DNA of 64,000 nucleotides from Ruegeria sp. EL01 (GTDB lineage: Bacteria > Pseudomonadota > Alphaproteobacteria > Rhodobacterales > Rhodobacteraceae), in NCBI RefSeq assembly GCF_900313035.1, contig NZ_OMPS01000046.1, forward strand, positions 1-64,000, given 5' to 3'. The notes under the pieces are model-generated. The model was not told where the DNA came from. It was given only the letters and a program-made list of their open reading frames with translations, and ran no database searches. Positions 53,699 to 63,455 of this stretch are shown here, piece after piece (positions within the stretch are counted from its first letter, which is position 1; each line of letters opens with the position of its first letter). Position numbers and translations under genes: made by a program.

Positions 53699-54331
53699 TC
53701 AGGCCAGCCCCGGCAACAACACCTTGAGGCCATCAGCAATCATGCCGATCGCAATGGCCGACAGGATCATGCCCATGAACCGGCTCATGATCACGCGCGC
53801 GTTTGCCGACAACCGCTTTGCCAGCCATGCAGCATTCCAGAATGTGACCAACAGCAGCAGTACAACGCCCAGAAAAACACCTGCATAGACAATGGCTTCG
53901 GTCACTTTCGTGACGTGATGCGCATAGAGTATCAGCGTGGTAATCGTTCCCGGCCCGACCAGGATCGGAAAGGCCAAAGGGTAAAACGCGACGGTGTCAG
54001 GCGACGGGTAGGACTGTTTTTCACCTTCCGTTCCGTGATGCGAACTGCTTTCGCTGCCGTTCAACATGTTCATCCCGATCATCAGGACAACCAGGCCCCC
54101 AGCCACACGCAAATGATTGACCGTGATGCCGAACAAGCCCAGGGTCTGACTGCCAACAGACGCAAATGCGCCGCCAAGGATCAGACAATACAGGCAAGTT
54201 TTCAAAGCGACTTTTCTCTGATCAGCCGCTGGAAGGTCCTGTGTGACACTCAGAAAGACCGGCAAGTTGCTGATCGGGTTCATGATCGCAAAAAGTGCGC
54301 CGAAAAATCCTACGGCAAGGGTCGTTTCCAT
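53699..54331 (-). CDS. MarC family inner membrane protein
   Basis: A 210-residue protein with six membrane helices and the MarC pattern: FFGALFAIMNPISNLPVFLS at the start, FYPLAFPILVGPGTITTLIL in the middle and FMGMILSAIAIGMIADGLK at the end (in parts). The family was once linked to antibiotic resistance, but its role is unknown. It converges on glyQ and is divergent from the DUF6446-like gene. Confidence 0.92.
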   Translation of the reverse strand: METTLAVGFFGALFAIMNPISNLPVFLSVTQDLPAADQRKVALKTCLYCLILGGAFASVGSQTLGLFGITVNHLRVAGGLVVLMIGMNMLNGSESSSHHGTEGEKQSYPSPDTVAFYPLAFPILVGPGTITTLILYAHHVTKVTEAIVYAGVFLGVVLLLLVTFWNAAWLAKRLSANARVIMSRFMGMILSAIAIGMIADGLKVLLPGLA

Positions 54332-54422
54332 AAAAACAGCCTCAGCTTTACCTATTCTGCGATGGAACCTGTCCTATTTCTAAGCCACTTGAAAGAGCCT
54401 GCGTAAAAGGAAGAGCGAAAAA

Positions 54423-54947
54423 ATGACTGGAAAGGTCCTTGCAATCATACTGTTGTTGTCTGCCGCGATTGCCGGCGCTGGCATGTATTACTTGCAGGTT
54501 TATGGCTACTACTACACCGTTCAGCCCAACCCCGGCGCGGATGTGGTGTTGCTGGCCGATGGTTCGGATGCACCGCAACCCATCCCCTATACCGGCTTTC
54601 AAGCGATTGATGCGGACAGCTCTCCGATCCGGTATCGCGCATGCTTTGAGACCGAATTGACGCTGGAGGAGCTGCAGGCCACCTACATGTCCGTCGGTGA
54701 TGCAACGCCGCTGACAGCACCCGGGTGGTTTGATTGCTACGATGCTGTTTCGCTGGCCGATGCTTTAAAGACAGGTCAGGCCAAAGCGTTTATTGGCACT
54801 AAGAATATCCATTTCGGAGTGGACCGCATCGTAGCGGTAGCGCAGGACGGCCGAGGATACATCTGGCATGTTCTGAACAATTGCGGCGAAAAAGCTTATG
54901 ACGGGACAGTTATAGGCGAAGAATGTCCGCCCAAACCGCAGAATTGA
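54423..54947 (+). CDS. DUF6446-like membrane-anchored protein
   Basis: A 174-residue protein with an N-terminal membrane anchor (3-22) and a periplasmic domain with YYYTVQ, IRYRACFETEL, TAPGWFDCYD and ENCGEKAYD-like VLNNCGEKAYDG. Two or three cysteines could form a disulfide. This looks like the DUF6446 family found in Rhodobacteraceae near glyQS; function unknown. gltS follows at once. Confidence 0.75.
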   Translation: MTGKVLAIILLLSAAIAGAGMYYLQVYGYYYTVQPNPGADVVLLADGSDAPQPIPYTGFQAIDADSSPIRYRACFETELTLEELQATYMSVGDATPLTAPGWFDCYDAVSLADALKTGQAKAFIGTKNIHFGVDRIVAVAQDGRGYIWHVLNNCGEKAYDGTVIGEECPPKPQN

Positions 54948-54948
54948 G

Positions 54949-56169
54949 ATGCCCATGGCCGAGCAGATCCTCGAAATTCCGGCTTTTATTACGGTAACGC
55001 TCGGCTTTGCGGTCTACCTACTGGGTGCTGAAATCAACGCGCGCGCTGCCGTTCTGCGGCAGTTCAACATCCCGGAACCGGTCACCGGTGGCCTTTTGGC
55101 CTCGCTGGTGGTTTTGGCTTTGTACCTGCTGTTCCGCATTGAAATGAATTTCGATTTGGCGACCCGAGATTTCCTTTTGGTGGTTTTCTTTGCCGGTATC
55201 GGGTTGAATGCACGGCTTGCTGATTTGATTGCAGGCGGCAAGCCTCTGCTTTTGCTGTTGGTTTTGACACTGGCAACGATTGTCTTTCAGAACATCATTG
55301 GTGCGGCGGGTGCTGTTACGTTTGGATATCCGCCCCAGGCGGGCGTTCTGTTCGGATCGGCGTCATTGATCGGTGGGCATGGAACAGCCATCGCATGGGC
55401 CCCGGAAGTGACCGCAGTGACCGGGCTGGACGGAGCGACGGAATTGGGCGTCGCTGTTGCCACTCTGGGCCTGGTCCTTGCTGCAGTGGTTGGCGGTCCA
55501 ATTGCGCGGTTTCTGATTGAAGGCCGAAACCTCAGCCCATCGCGGCCCGAGGAAGAACACACCATCGGTGTTCCGGACAAACAAGATGAAGCAGCGCCCC
55601 TGATCGACCACCTGACGATCATGCGCGTTTTGTTGTACTTGAACTTGTCGATCATCGCCGGATTTTTTCTAAGTGAGGCGATCACAGCAGCAGGCTTGAA
55701 GCTGCCGCTTTTTGTGCCGTGCCTAATCATGGGCATCGTGATCGCGAACATACGCGCGCTGTCGGCACCCAATGCCCCAGCCGTCTCGCGGACGCCATCT
55801 CTGGCGCTGATATCTGAATTTTCACTGGGCGCGTTTCTCGCAATGTCCCTTATGAGCCTGCAACTTTGGACCATTGCTGAACTTGGGCTGGCAATCGTTG
55901 TCATTATGGCTGCCCAGACATTGTTTGCCGTGGGTTTTGTGATCTGGATGTTGTTCCCGGTCATGGGCGGCAACTACCGTGCAGCCGTTTTGTCCGCCGG
56001 TTTCGGGGGCTTTGCACTTGGTGCGACGCCAACAGCAATCGCCAATATGACGGCTGTCACCAAACGATATGGGCCGTCACCTATTGCCTTTATTGTGCTC
56101 CCCCTTGTATCCGCCTTCTTTGTGGACATCGCCAATGCCATCGTCATCCAGACGATCGTCAACTTCTAA
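54949..56169 (+). CDS. gltS: sodium/glutamate symporter (GltS family)
   Basis: A 406-residue membrane protein with about ten to twelve helices in two inverted repeats. GGLLASLVVLALYLLFRIEM, ASLIGGHGTAIAWAPE and SAGFGGFALGATPTAIANM are the conserved pore-loop motifs of GltS carriers (the last two are the paired hairpins). It takes up glutamate with sodium. It follows the DUF6446-like gene by one base and precedes glyS by nine bases; ATG 54955 is an alternative start. Confidence 0.9.
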   Translation: MPMAEQILEIPAFITVTLGFAVYLLGAEINARAAVLRQFNIPEPVTGGLLASLVVLALYLLFRIEMNFDLATRDFLLVVFFAGIGLNARLADLIAGGKPLLLLLVLTLATIVFQNIIGAAGAVTFGYPPQAGVLFGSASLIGGHGTAIAWAPEVTAVTGLDGATELGVAVATLGLVLAAVVGGPIARFLIEGRNLSPSRPEEEHTIGVPDKQDEAAPLIDHLTIMRVLLYLNLSIIAGFFLSEAITAAGLKLPLFVPCLIMGIVIANIRALSAPNAPAVSRTPSLALISEFSLGAFLAMSLMSLQLWTIAELGLAIVVIMAAQTLFAVGFVIWMLFPVMGGNYRAAVLSAGFGGFALGATPTAIANMTAVTKRYGPSPIAFIVLPLVSAFFVDIANAIVIQTIVNF

Positions 56170-56178
56170 GGACCGAAA

Positions 56179-58449
56179 ATGCCCGACCTGCTGATCGAAC
56201 TGTTTTCCGAGGAAATCCCCGCGCGCATGCAGACCCGCGCAGGTGAAGACCTGAAAAAGCGGATCACCGATGGTCTGGTCGAGGCGGGTTTGACCTATGC
56301 CGGGGCAGCCGCCCTGACCACACCGCGCCGTTTGACATTGGCAGTTGAAGGTCTGTTGGCGGAAAGCCCGACCATCCGGGAAGAACGCAAAGGGCCAAAG
56401 GTTGGTGCGCCGGACAAAGCCATCGAAGGGTTCCTGCGCGGGGCAGGCCTAACCCGTGATCAGTTGGAAGAACGCGAAACCCCTAAGGGTGCTGTGTATT
56501 TCGCCACCATCGAGAAACCTGGTCGCCCAGCGGTCGAGATCGTGTCCGAGGTGCTAGAGGCGACGATCCGCAACTTCCCATGGCCGAAATCCATGCGCTG
56601 GGGCAGCGGTGCGATGCGCTGGGTACGCCCATTGCATTCGATCCTATGCATCCTGACGGATGAGGCCGGCGCACAGATCGTGCCGCTTGAGGTTGAAGGG
56701 ATCAATTCGGGCGACACGACCGAAGGCCACCGTTTCATGGCACCGCACCAGTTCGCTGTTTCCTCGTTCGAGGATTACGCGACTAAGCTAAAGCGCGCTT
56801 TTGTGGTTTTGTCACCGGGTGAACGCGCTGAACATATCTGGAACGACGCTACGAACATGGCTTTCGCTGCCGGACTGGAAGTGGTCGAGGACAAGGGCCT
56901 GCTGGGCGAAGTTGCAGGGTTGGTCGAATGGCCGGTTGTGCTGATGGGTCAGATCGACGATGAATTCCTCGATCTGCCGCCCGAGGTGCTGCAGACCTCG
57001 ATGAAGGAACATCAGAAGTTTTTCTCGGTTCGCAATCCCAAAACAGGCCGGATTGAACGGTTCATCACTGTGGCCAACCGCGAGGCTGCGGACAACGGCG
57101 CGACCATTTTGGCGGGGAACCAAAAAGTGCTGTCGGCGCGTCTGGCAGATGCCAAATTCTTCTGGGAAAACGATCTACGCGTTGCCAAATCGGACATCGC
57201 CCAATGGACCCGCGCATTGGAGAATGTGACCTTTCACAACAAGCTGGGCACGCAGGCTGAGCGAATTGACCGCATCGCCGCACTGGCCCGCGAATTGGCT
57301 TCGGTGACCGGAGCAGATGCCGATCAGGCCGAGAAATCCGCGCGTCTGGCCAAAGCCGATTTAAGCTCCGAGATGGTCTATGAATTCCCGGAACTTCAGG
57401 GGCTTATGGGGCGCTACTATATCGAGGCCGCCGGTGAAGACGCTGCTGTGGCCGCAGTGGCGGAGGACCACTACTCGCCGCTTGGGCCGTCGGATGATGT
57501 GCCCACCGCGCCTTTGTCAGTGACCGTGGCGCTGGCCGACAAGCTGGACACGTTGACCGGGTTCTGGGCGATTGATGAGAAACCGACCGGGTCGAAAGAC
57601 CCGTTTGCCCTGCGTCGGGCTGCGTTGGGCGTTATTCGGTTGGTGCTGGAGAATGGGGTACGAGTTGCGCTGAAAGAGCAACTTAGCTTTGCCTACTACT
57701 CTGTAGTTGAAGCGCTTGCTTACGCCGGAAAACTAGCTCACGTAGGTGGCGATAGTATTCACCCTTTCGGTCATCCATCAAGCAGAAACGACGCTGACCA
57801 TCCACATCTGTATCTGTTCTACGCAGATGATGTTAGGACATCTTTCAATGGAGATACGGAGTTTGTATTGCTCTCAGAAGCTGGCGAGGATATTCTGGAG
57901 ATCGCTTCGCTAGACAAGCTTGTTCCCGACTTGCTCTCCTTCTTCCATGACCGCCTCAAAACCTTCCTCCGCGACGAGGGCATCCGCCACGACATCATCG
58001 ACGCCTGTATCGCGATGGAGGGCAATGACGACCTCAACCTGCTCGTCAAACGTGCGCGCGCTCTGAACGCTGTGATGACCACCGAAGATGGCAAAAACCT
58101 CGTGCAGGGTTTCAAACGCGCCAACAATATCCTGTCTCAGGCTGAGGAAAAGGATGGGGTCGAATACTCCTACGGTGCGGATGCGAAATTCGCCGAAACA
58201 GACAGCGAAAAAGCGCTGTTCGCGGCGTTGGAGCAGGCGCAGGCACAGATCGATCCGGCGCTGAAGGCCGAGGACTTCCCGGCAGCCATGTCTGCCATGG
58301 CCGCGCTGCGCGGACCGGTTGATGCGTTTTTTGAGGATGTTCAGGTTAATACCGACAATGACATTCTGCGTCGTAACCGATTGAACTTGCTCAGCCAGAT
58401 CCGGCAGATTTGCTCCAGTGTCGCGGATCTGACGAAAATCGAAGGATAA
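56179..58449 (+). CDS. glyS: glycine--tRNA ligase, beta subunit, with an internal insert
   Basis: A 756-residue beta subunit of GlyRS. The N-terminal MPDLLIELFSEEIPARMQ, TPRRLTLAVEGL, VLQTSMKEHQKFFSVRN, FYHNKLGTQ-like FHNKLGTQAERIDRIA and the C-terminal HD/DALR-like region LLSFFHDRLKTFLRDEGIRHD are normal. Between about residues 495 and 585 (57660-57935) lies a stretch with different codon use, richer in A and T, reading in part as YYSVVEALAYAGKLAHVGGD. It is in frame and makes the protein longer than usual. It could be an insertion that the enzyme tolerates. Confidence 0.92.
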   Translation: MPDLLIELFSEEIPARMQTRAGEDLKKRITDGLVEAGLTYAGAAALTTPRRLTLAVEGLLAESPTIREERKGPKVGAPDKAIEGFLRGAGLTRDQLEERETPKGAVYFATIEKPGRPAVEIVSEVLEATIRNFPWPKSMRWGSGAMRWVRPLHSILCILTDEAGAQIVPLEVEGINSGDTTEGHRFMAPHQFAVSSFEDYATKLKRAFVVLSPGERAEHIWNDATNMAFAAGLEVVEDKGLLGEVAGLVEWPVVLMGQIDDEFLDLPPEVLQTSMKEHQKFFSVRNPKTGRIERFITVANREAADNGATILAGNQKVLSARLADAKFFWENDLRVAKSDIAQWTRALENVTFHNKLGTQAERIDRIAALARELASVTGADADQAEKSARLAKADLSSEMVYEFPELQGLMGRYYIEAAGEDAAVAAVAEDHYSPLGPSDDVPTAPLSVTVALADKLDTLTGFWAIDEKPTGSKDPFALRRAALGVIRLVLENGVRVALKEQLSFAYYSVVEALAYAGKLAHVGGDSIHPFGHPSSRNDADHPHLYLFYADDVRTSFNGDTEFVLLSEAGEDILEIASLDKLVPDLLSFFHDRLKTFLRDEGIRHDIIDACIAMEGNDDLNLLVKRARALNAVMTTEDGKNLVQGFKRANNILSQAEEKDGVEYSYGADAKFAETDSEKALFAALEQAQAQIDPALKAEDFPAAMSAMAALRGPVDAFFEDVQVNTDNDILRRNRLNLLSQIRQICSSVADLTKIEG

Positions 58450-58538
58450 AGCCAAGGGCGCGCATCACAGTGCGCCCAGAACGCCCTTGCGTGAAGGGCG
58501 CAGGCGCTTATGCTGCAGGCAAACCAAAAGGTGCCGCA

Positions 58539-61079
58539 GTGCAGAATAATCCGCATACCACGCTTATCACATCCAAAGCGCCTGTCGCCGCAAATACGCA
58601 TGGTGGCCGGGCCAAGTGTCTGCAACGCCTCGTTCGGTTAGAGCTGCCGGTGCCGCGCACGGTCGCATTGTCCTTTGATGCTGTGCACCGCATTGCCGAG
58701 GGGCGTGTTCCCGATCTAGCCGCAATCCTGGAAGAATTTGACCCGACAGCCTTGCTGTGTGTTCGGCCCAGTTCTGAAGACCCTGATTGGGGTGGTCCTG
58801 GTGCGGTGTTGAACATCGGTATGAATGATGCGCGCTATGTCGATCTTTCGGACAAAATGGGGGTCGAAGCGGCGGCGGCACTGTATCTGCGGTTCGTGCA
58901 AAGCTATGCGATTCATGTGGCGCGGCTGGATGCCGATGTGTTCGACGATATTGACGCGGATGGTCGCGAAGGTCTGCGCCAGTCGTTGCGTGCTTATGAA
59001 GACGAAACTGATGAAGCCTTTCCGCAGGACCGGGGCGAACAGTTGGCCGCCGTTCTGCGATCCATGGCGCGTGCCTGGGATGGCACATCCGCAAGACTGT
59101 TGCGGCAGGCAAAAGGGGCCCCTGCGGATGCCGGGTTGGGGCTGGTCATTCAAGAGATGATCCCGGGCGTCGGGCAGGGTGAATGCGGATCCGGCGTTTT
59201 GCAACTTGTTGATTCCACGACCGGAATGCCGCAAATCACCGGTAGATATCTCAGTCAGAGCCAGGGCCGGGATGCGTTGGGAGAAGGTGTTTCTGCCTTG
59301 TTTTTGGAGAAGGACTCGCGGGGTCCGTCGCTGGAAGAGGCTGCGCCCAAAGCCTTTGCGGACCTGAAGGCTCAGGCGGCATTGATGCGCGAGAAGCTGC
59401 GCGAAGAAATGCAGGTCGAATTTGTCATCGAAAACGGCCATGTGCACATTCTTGATGGCGTGCGAGTGCAGCGCAGTGCCCGTGCCGCTATGCGCATTGC
59501 TGTGCGGCTTGCAGAAGATGGAATCCTGCCGCAGCAAGAAGCAGTGATGCGCATTGATCCTCATGCGTTGAACGAACTTTTGCACCGGCAGGTGCATCCC
59601 GAAGCGCAGCGCGACGTCCTCACAACAGGAATTGCAGCAAGCCCGGGCGCATCTACCGGAAAGATCGTTTTCACAGCGGCCGAAGCACAAGCCAGTGCCG
59701 CGCGGGGCGAGGCGTGCATTCTGGTCCGGCGCGAAACCTCACCCGAAGATGTGCGTGGGATGCATGCCGCAGTCGCCGTTTTGACCGAAAAAGGCGGTAT
59801 GACCAGCCACGCCGCCGTAATTGGTCGGGGCTTGGGGCTGCCGTGCATTGTTGGTGCATCGGATATGCGGTTTCAGACCAAGAAGAAATTGCTGACGGCC
59901 CCGGATGGTCGGGTTTTCAAAACTGGTGATGTTCTGACGATTGACGGCACTTCGGGTCAAGTGCTGGCAGGACAACCTGCCATGCTCGAGGCGGTCTTTG
60001 ATGACTGTTTCCAGACGCTGATGGCCTGGGCCGACGCCGAGCGCGACATCGAAATCCGTGCCAACGCCGACACGCCTGCGGACGCGCAGACAGCCCGTAA
60101 CTTCCAGGCCCAGGGTATCGGTTTGTGCCGGACCGAGCATATGTTCTTTGATCCTGGCCGCCTGATCGTGATGCGTGAGATGATCTTTGCCCAAACCTCT
60201 TCTGGTCGTGCCGCGGTACTGGAACGCCTGCTGCCCATGCAGCGCGAAGACTTCATGCAACTCTTCCGGATCATGGAAGGTCAACCCGTATGCATCCGGT
60301 TGTTCGATCCGCCGCTCCACGAATTCCTGCCAACCACCCGCAGCGGACAGCGCGAGCTGGCCGAAGCGCTGGATCTACCGATTTCGGACGTTGAACGCCG
60401 GGTCGATTCAATGACTGAATACAATCCGATGTTGGGGCTGCGCGGCGTCCGGCTGGGTGTTACCGTGCCTGAGATCTATGATATGCAGGCGCGTGCGATT
60501 TTTGAGGCCACTTTAGAGGCCAGCAGGAACGGTGCGCCGGTGGTGCCCGAAGTCATGATCCCGCTGGTCTCGGCCAAGCGCGAGGTTGAGTTGGTCAAAT
60601 CCCGTATCGATTCTGTGGCAGCTGCGGTTGCTGCTGAGTTCGGGCAGGAGTTCGAATATCGTCTCGGCGTGATGGTGGAAACACCACGGGCGTGTTTGCG
60701 TGCTGAAGAGATCGCACCCAACACCTCTTTCTTGAGCTTTGGTACAAATGACCTGACCCAGATGACCTATGGTCTCTCGCGCGACGATGCCGGGCGGTTT
60801 ATGTCGGCATATGTGCGGCAAGGGGTGTTTACGGAAGATCCGTTTCATGTGCTTGATCCCGATGGCGTCGGCGAGTTGTTGAAACTTGGGGCCGAGCGCG
60901 GGCGTGCGGCAAAGCCGGATGTAACCCTTTCAGTATGCGGCGAACACGGTGGCAACCCCGAATCAATTGCCATTTGCAGGGACCTTGGCTTTGACTACGT
61001 GTCGTGCTCACCGTTCCGGGTGCCGGTCGCTCGGCTGGCTGCCGCTCAACTGGCGATTTCGTCCAGACTTGGGGGTTGA
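58539..61079 (+). CDS. pyruvate phosphate dikinase-like protein, divergent N-terminus
   Basis: About 846 residues from GTG 58539 (AGG upstream). The phosphohistidine domain is intact, with GGMTSHAAVIGRGLGLPC. The PEP/pyruvate barrel has GIGLCRTEHMFF, MLGLRGVRLG, FGTNDLTQMTYGLSRDDAG and VCGEHGGNPESI with the catalytic Cys. The ATP-grasp part is shorter and altered: where PPDK has VRSGARVSMPGMMDTVLNLG this protein has VRPSSEDPDWGGPGAVLNIG. Pyruvate-PEP interconversion is likely if ATP binding is kept. It follows glyS, the usual ppdK position in this group. Confidence 0.83.
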   Translation: MQNNPHTTLITSKAPVAANTHGGRAKCLQRLVRLELPVPRTVALSFDAVHRIAEGRVPDLAAILEEFDPTALLCVRPSSEDPDWGGPGAVLNIGMNDARYVDLSDKMGVEAAAALYLRFVQSYAIHVARLDADVFDDIDADGREGLRQSLRAYEDETDEAFPQDRGEQLAAVLRSMARAWDGTSARLLRQAKGAPADAGLGLVIQEMIPGVGQGECGSGVLQLVDSTTGMPQITGRYLSQSQGRDALGEGVSALFLEKDSRGPSLEEAAPKAFADLKAQAALMREKLREEMQVEFVIENGHVHILDGVRVQRSARAAMRIAVRLAEDGILPQQEAVMRIDPHALNELLHRQVHPEAQRDVLTTGIAASPGASTGKIVFTAAEAQASAARGEACILVRRETSPEDVRGMHAAVAVLTEKGGMTSHAAVIGRGLGLPCIVGASDMRFQTKKKLLTAPDGRVFKTGDVLTIDGTSGQVLAGQPAMLEAVFDDCFQTLMAWADAERDIEIRANADTPADAQTARNFQAQGIGLCRTEHMFFDPGRLIVMREMIFAQTSSGRAAVLERLLPMQREDFMQLFRIMEGQPVCIRLFDPPLHEFLPTTRSGQRELAEALDLPISDVERRVDSMTEYNPMLGLRGVRLGVTVPEIYDMQARAIFEATLEASRNGAPVVPEVMIPLVSAKREVELVKSRIDSVAAAVAAEFGQEFEYRLGVMVETPRACLRAEEIAPNTSFLSFGTNDLTQMTYGLSRDDAGRFMSAYVRQGVFTEDPFHVLDPDGVGELLKLGAERGRAAKPDVTLSVCGEHGGNPESIAICRDLGFDYVSCSPFRVPVARLAAAQLAISSRLGG

Positions 61080-61110
61080 CACAACCTCAAAGCCCTAAGA
61101 TTAGTGGATT

Positions 61111-61138
61111 CAGGATGAACCTGGGGTCATTTTTTTTG
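61111..61138 (+). terminator. possible terminator after the ppdK-like gene
   Basis: CAGG-ATGAA-CCTG followed by GGGTCA and a run of eight T, about 35 bases after the stop. The stem is only four bases, so the call is weak. Confidence 0.35.
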
Positions 61139-61265
61139 ACCTAGCGGGCGGTTTTCCACTTGCTTTTTCTTCTGATCTGGACGTTTGCCCAAGACTGGGT
61201 TAAATGCCTCGTCGCGCCCGCCGGGGGAGGGTTTGGCGCGTATAGTGCCTGTGCGAGGTTATCTG

Positions 61266-61907
61266 ATGCTACGTTACATAATGGCTGTTGCCGCAATGGC
61301 AGCAACCATGCTGCCAAGTGTGTCCTTCGCTGAGAGGGAAGCCAATAATTCTGCTGATCAAGAGCTTGTCGCCCGCAATGAATTGCCGGCGCAAAGCTTT
61401 CGCGACTATCTGAAATTGTTCAAGCCCCGCAAGGCCGTTGAACCGATCACCGTATCCTATTCCAAAGATTGGTTGGATCAACAGCCCAACGCGGCCGGTG
61501 ACGAGAACTGGAAGTGCCTGTCCGAGGCACTGTACTTTGAAGCGCGTGGTGAAAGCGTGCGCGGTCAGTTCGCTGTGGCTGAGGTCATTTTGAACCGGGT
61601 CAAAAGCAGTCGTTTCCCGAATTCGCTTTGCGGTGTGATCCGTCAGGGCACTGGCAAGAAATATCAGTGCCAGTTCACCTACACCTGTGATGGCCACAAA
61701 GAAGTGATCCACGAAAAGAAAGCTTATGAGCGCGTTTCCAAAGTGGCTCGGGCAGCTATTGATGGGATTGCTAAGGAGTTGACCGAAGGGGCAACGCATT
61801 ATCACACCACCGCAGTGCGTCCATCCTGGGCGAAAGTGTACAAGCAAACCGCACGGATCGGTGTTCATCTTTTCTATCGCCACAACTATCGCACCGCGAG
61901 CAACTGA
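61266..61907 (+). CDS. SleB-type cell wall hydrolase
   Basis: A 213-residue exported protein. ATG 61266 has GAGG seven bases before it and gives a signal peptide (about 1-22, ending SFAE). The hydrolase-2 domain covers about 100-210: LSEALYFEARGESVRGQFAVAEVILNRVKS (in parts) with the catalytic Glu, CQFTYTCDGH, and THYHTTAVRPSWAK near the end. It cuts peptidoglycan, probably as a lytic transglycosylase. It stands alone. Confidence 0.9.
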   Translation: MLRYIMAVAAMAATMLPSVSFAEREANNSADQELVARNELPAQSFRDYLKLFKPRKAVEPITVSYSKDWLDQQPNAAGDENWKCLSEALYFEARGESVRGQFAVAEVILNRVKSSRFPNSLCGVIRQGTGKKYQCQFTYTCDGHKEVIHEKKAYERVSKVARAAIDGIAKELTEGATHYHTTAVRPSWAKVYKQTARIGVHLFYRHNYRTASN

Positions 61908-61980
61908 TTGACGCACCCGCGCTGGAACCTTGATGGCGAGTTCAGTGTTGCGTTCTATATTGCGGGCCGGGAGGCCCGCA

Positions 61981-63354
61981 ATGACTGTTAATCGCCGACA
62001 ATTCCTGCAAACCGCAGCTGCGACCACGCTGCTGCCCCACATGGCGCGCGCAGATATTCCGTTGCTTGAGGCCCGGGTGACAGATCAACTGATCGCCCCG
62101 AGCGGATATCCTGAGACCAAACTTTGGAGTTTCGGAGGACGAGTTCCCGGAGTTCCGCTGCGCCTGAAACAGGGCGACAGTGTTCAGCGCAGGCTTGTTA
62201 ACAGTCTGCCGCAGCCAACATCCGTGCATTGGCATGGAATACGTATCGAAAACGCAATGGATGGTGTGTCTGGGTTGACGCAAAACCCTGTAGCGACAGG
62301 CGATACCTTCGACTACGATTTCAACGTCCCGGATGCCGGAACCTATTGGTATCACGCACATAACAGGTCCATGGAGCAGGTCGCGCGGGGTCTTTACGGG
62401 TCTCTGATCGTTGAAGAAGCGACACCGCCGGACGTCGATCAGGATCTGATCCTGATGCTGGATGACTGGAGGCTTGATCCTGAAACCGCGCAAATCACGG
62501 ATGACTTCGACAATGGTCGAGATCTCAGCCATGCGGGGCGTCTCGGCAATCTTGTGACAGTCAATGGTTCCTTTGATCCGGCATTCTCTGTCAAACGCAA
62601 CGAACGCCTCAGGCTGCGTCTAATCAATGCGTCCAACGCGCGGATCTTTGATGTCGGGCTTGACGGTTTGTCTGGGTGGATCGTTGCGTTGGATGGCATG
62701 CCGCTGGAAACACCTCTGGCGATTCCGCAGTCGTTCCCACTTGCTCCTGCGCAACGCGCGGATCTTGTCGTGGATGTCAGTACAGATGGGGACGCGACAA
62801 ACCTTCTGAGTGTTGAACCGGACGGGGCCTATGGTCTGGTTCAGTTCAACGTAACCGGCGAGTCCGCAAAAACACGTCGAGGCGCTGTGGTCGCTTTACC
62901 GCCCAATCCATTGCCCGTTCTGCAAGGTATTGAGACGGCGCCGCTGCATCGGATGGTTTTGCAGGGCGGGGCAATGCGGTGGCTTGAAAACGCGCGGATC
63001 GGAGATACAGAGTTATCCGGGCGCGAATTGGCGCAACTCGGACGGTTTTGGGCTTTGAACGGCCATGCCGAACGCCCGACCGATCCCTTTCTGGACACCG
63101 GTCTGGGCAGCTTGCACAGGATCGAGTTTGTCAATGAAACCGCTTTCCCTCACGCGATGCACCTGCATGGCCATCACTTTCGGTTGATCCTTGAAGATGG
63201 CTCATTTGGGCCCTGGCGGGACACGGTGCTTGTCGACCGAGGGCAGACTCGTCAGATCGCACTGGCGGCTGACAATCCAGGGGACTGGCTGTTGCATTGC
63301 CACATGCTCGGCCATGCCGCTTCGGGTATGATGAGTTGGATTCGCGTGACCTGA
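61981..63354 (+). CDS. multicopper oxidase, TAT-exported
   Basis: A 457-residue copper oxidase. ATG 61981 has GGGAGG eight bases before it. The N-terminus NRRQFLQTAAATTLL is a twin-arginine signal. All copper motifs are present: HWHG and YHAH in the first cupredoxin domain, HAMHLHGHHF and HCHMLGHAASGM with the type 1 Cys in the third. It oxidises phenols or metals in the periplasm. Its substrate cannot be told; no methionine-rich CueO-type loop is seen. Confidence 0.92.
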   Translation: MTVNRRQFLQTAAATTLLPHMARADIPLLEARVTDQLIAPSGYPETKLWSFGGRVPGVPLRLKQGDSVQRRLVNSLPQPTSVHWHGIRIENAMDGVSGLTQNPVATGDTFDYDFNVPDAGTYWYHAHNRSMEQVARGLYGSLIVEEATPPDVDQDLILMLDDWRLDPETAQITDDFDNGRDLSHAGRLGNLVTVNGSFDPAFSVKRNERLRLRLINASNARIFDVGLDGLSGWIVALDGMPLETPLAIPQSFPLAPAQRADLVVDVSTDGDATNLLSVEPDGAYGLVQFNVTGESAKTRRGAVVALPPNPLPVLQGIETAPLHRMVLQGGAMRWLENARIGDTELSGRELAQLGRFWALNGHAERPTDPFLDTGLGSLHRIEFVNETAFPHAMHLHGHHFRLILEDGSFGPWRDTVLVDRGQTRQIALAADNPGDWLLHCHMLGHAASGMMSWIRVT

Positions 63355-63455
63355 CGCCGCATTCGGCGGTTGGAATGGCGCTTGTTTGAATGTTATAGCC
63401 CCTCGCAAAGCCTAATATAGGCAAACTTTCCAATGAGCCCGAGAAGGCCTGACCC

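Noticed and set aside
53537..54406. 289-codon plus-strand frame
   Set aside because: Covers the end of glyQ and all of marC on the other strand; no protein family features.
55287..55973. 228-codon minus-strand frame
   Set aside because: Shadow of the gltS gene.
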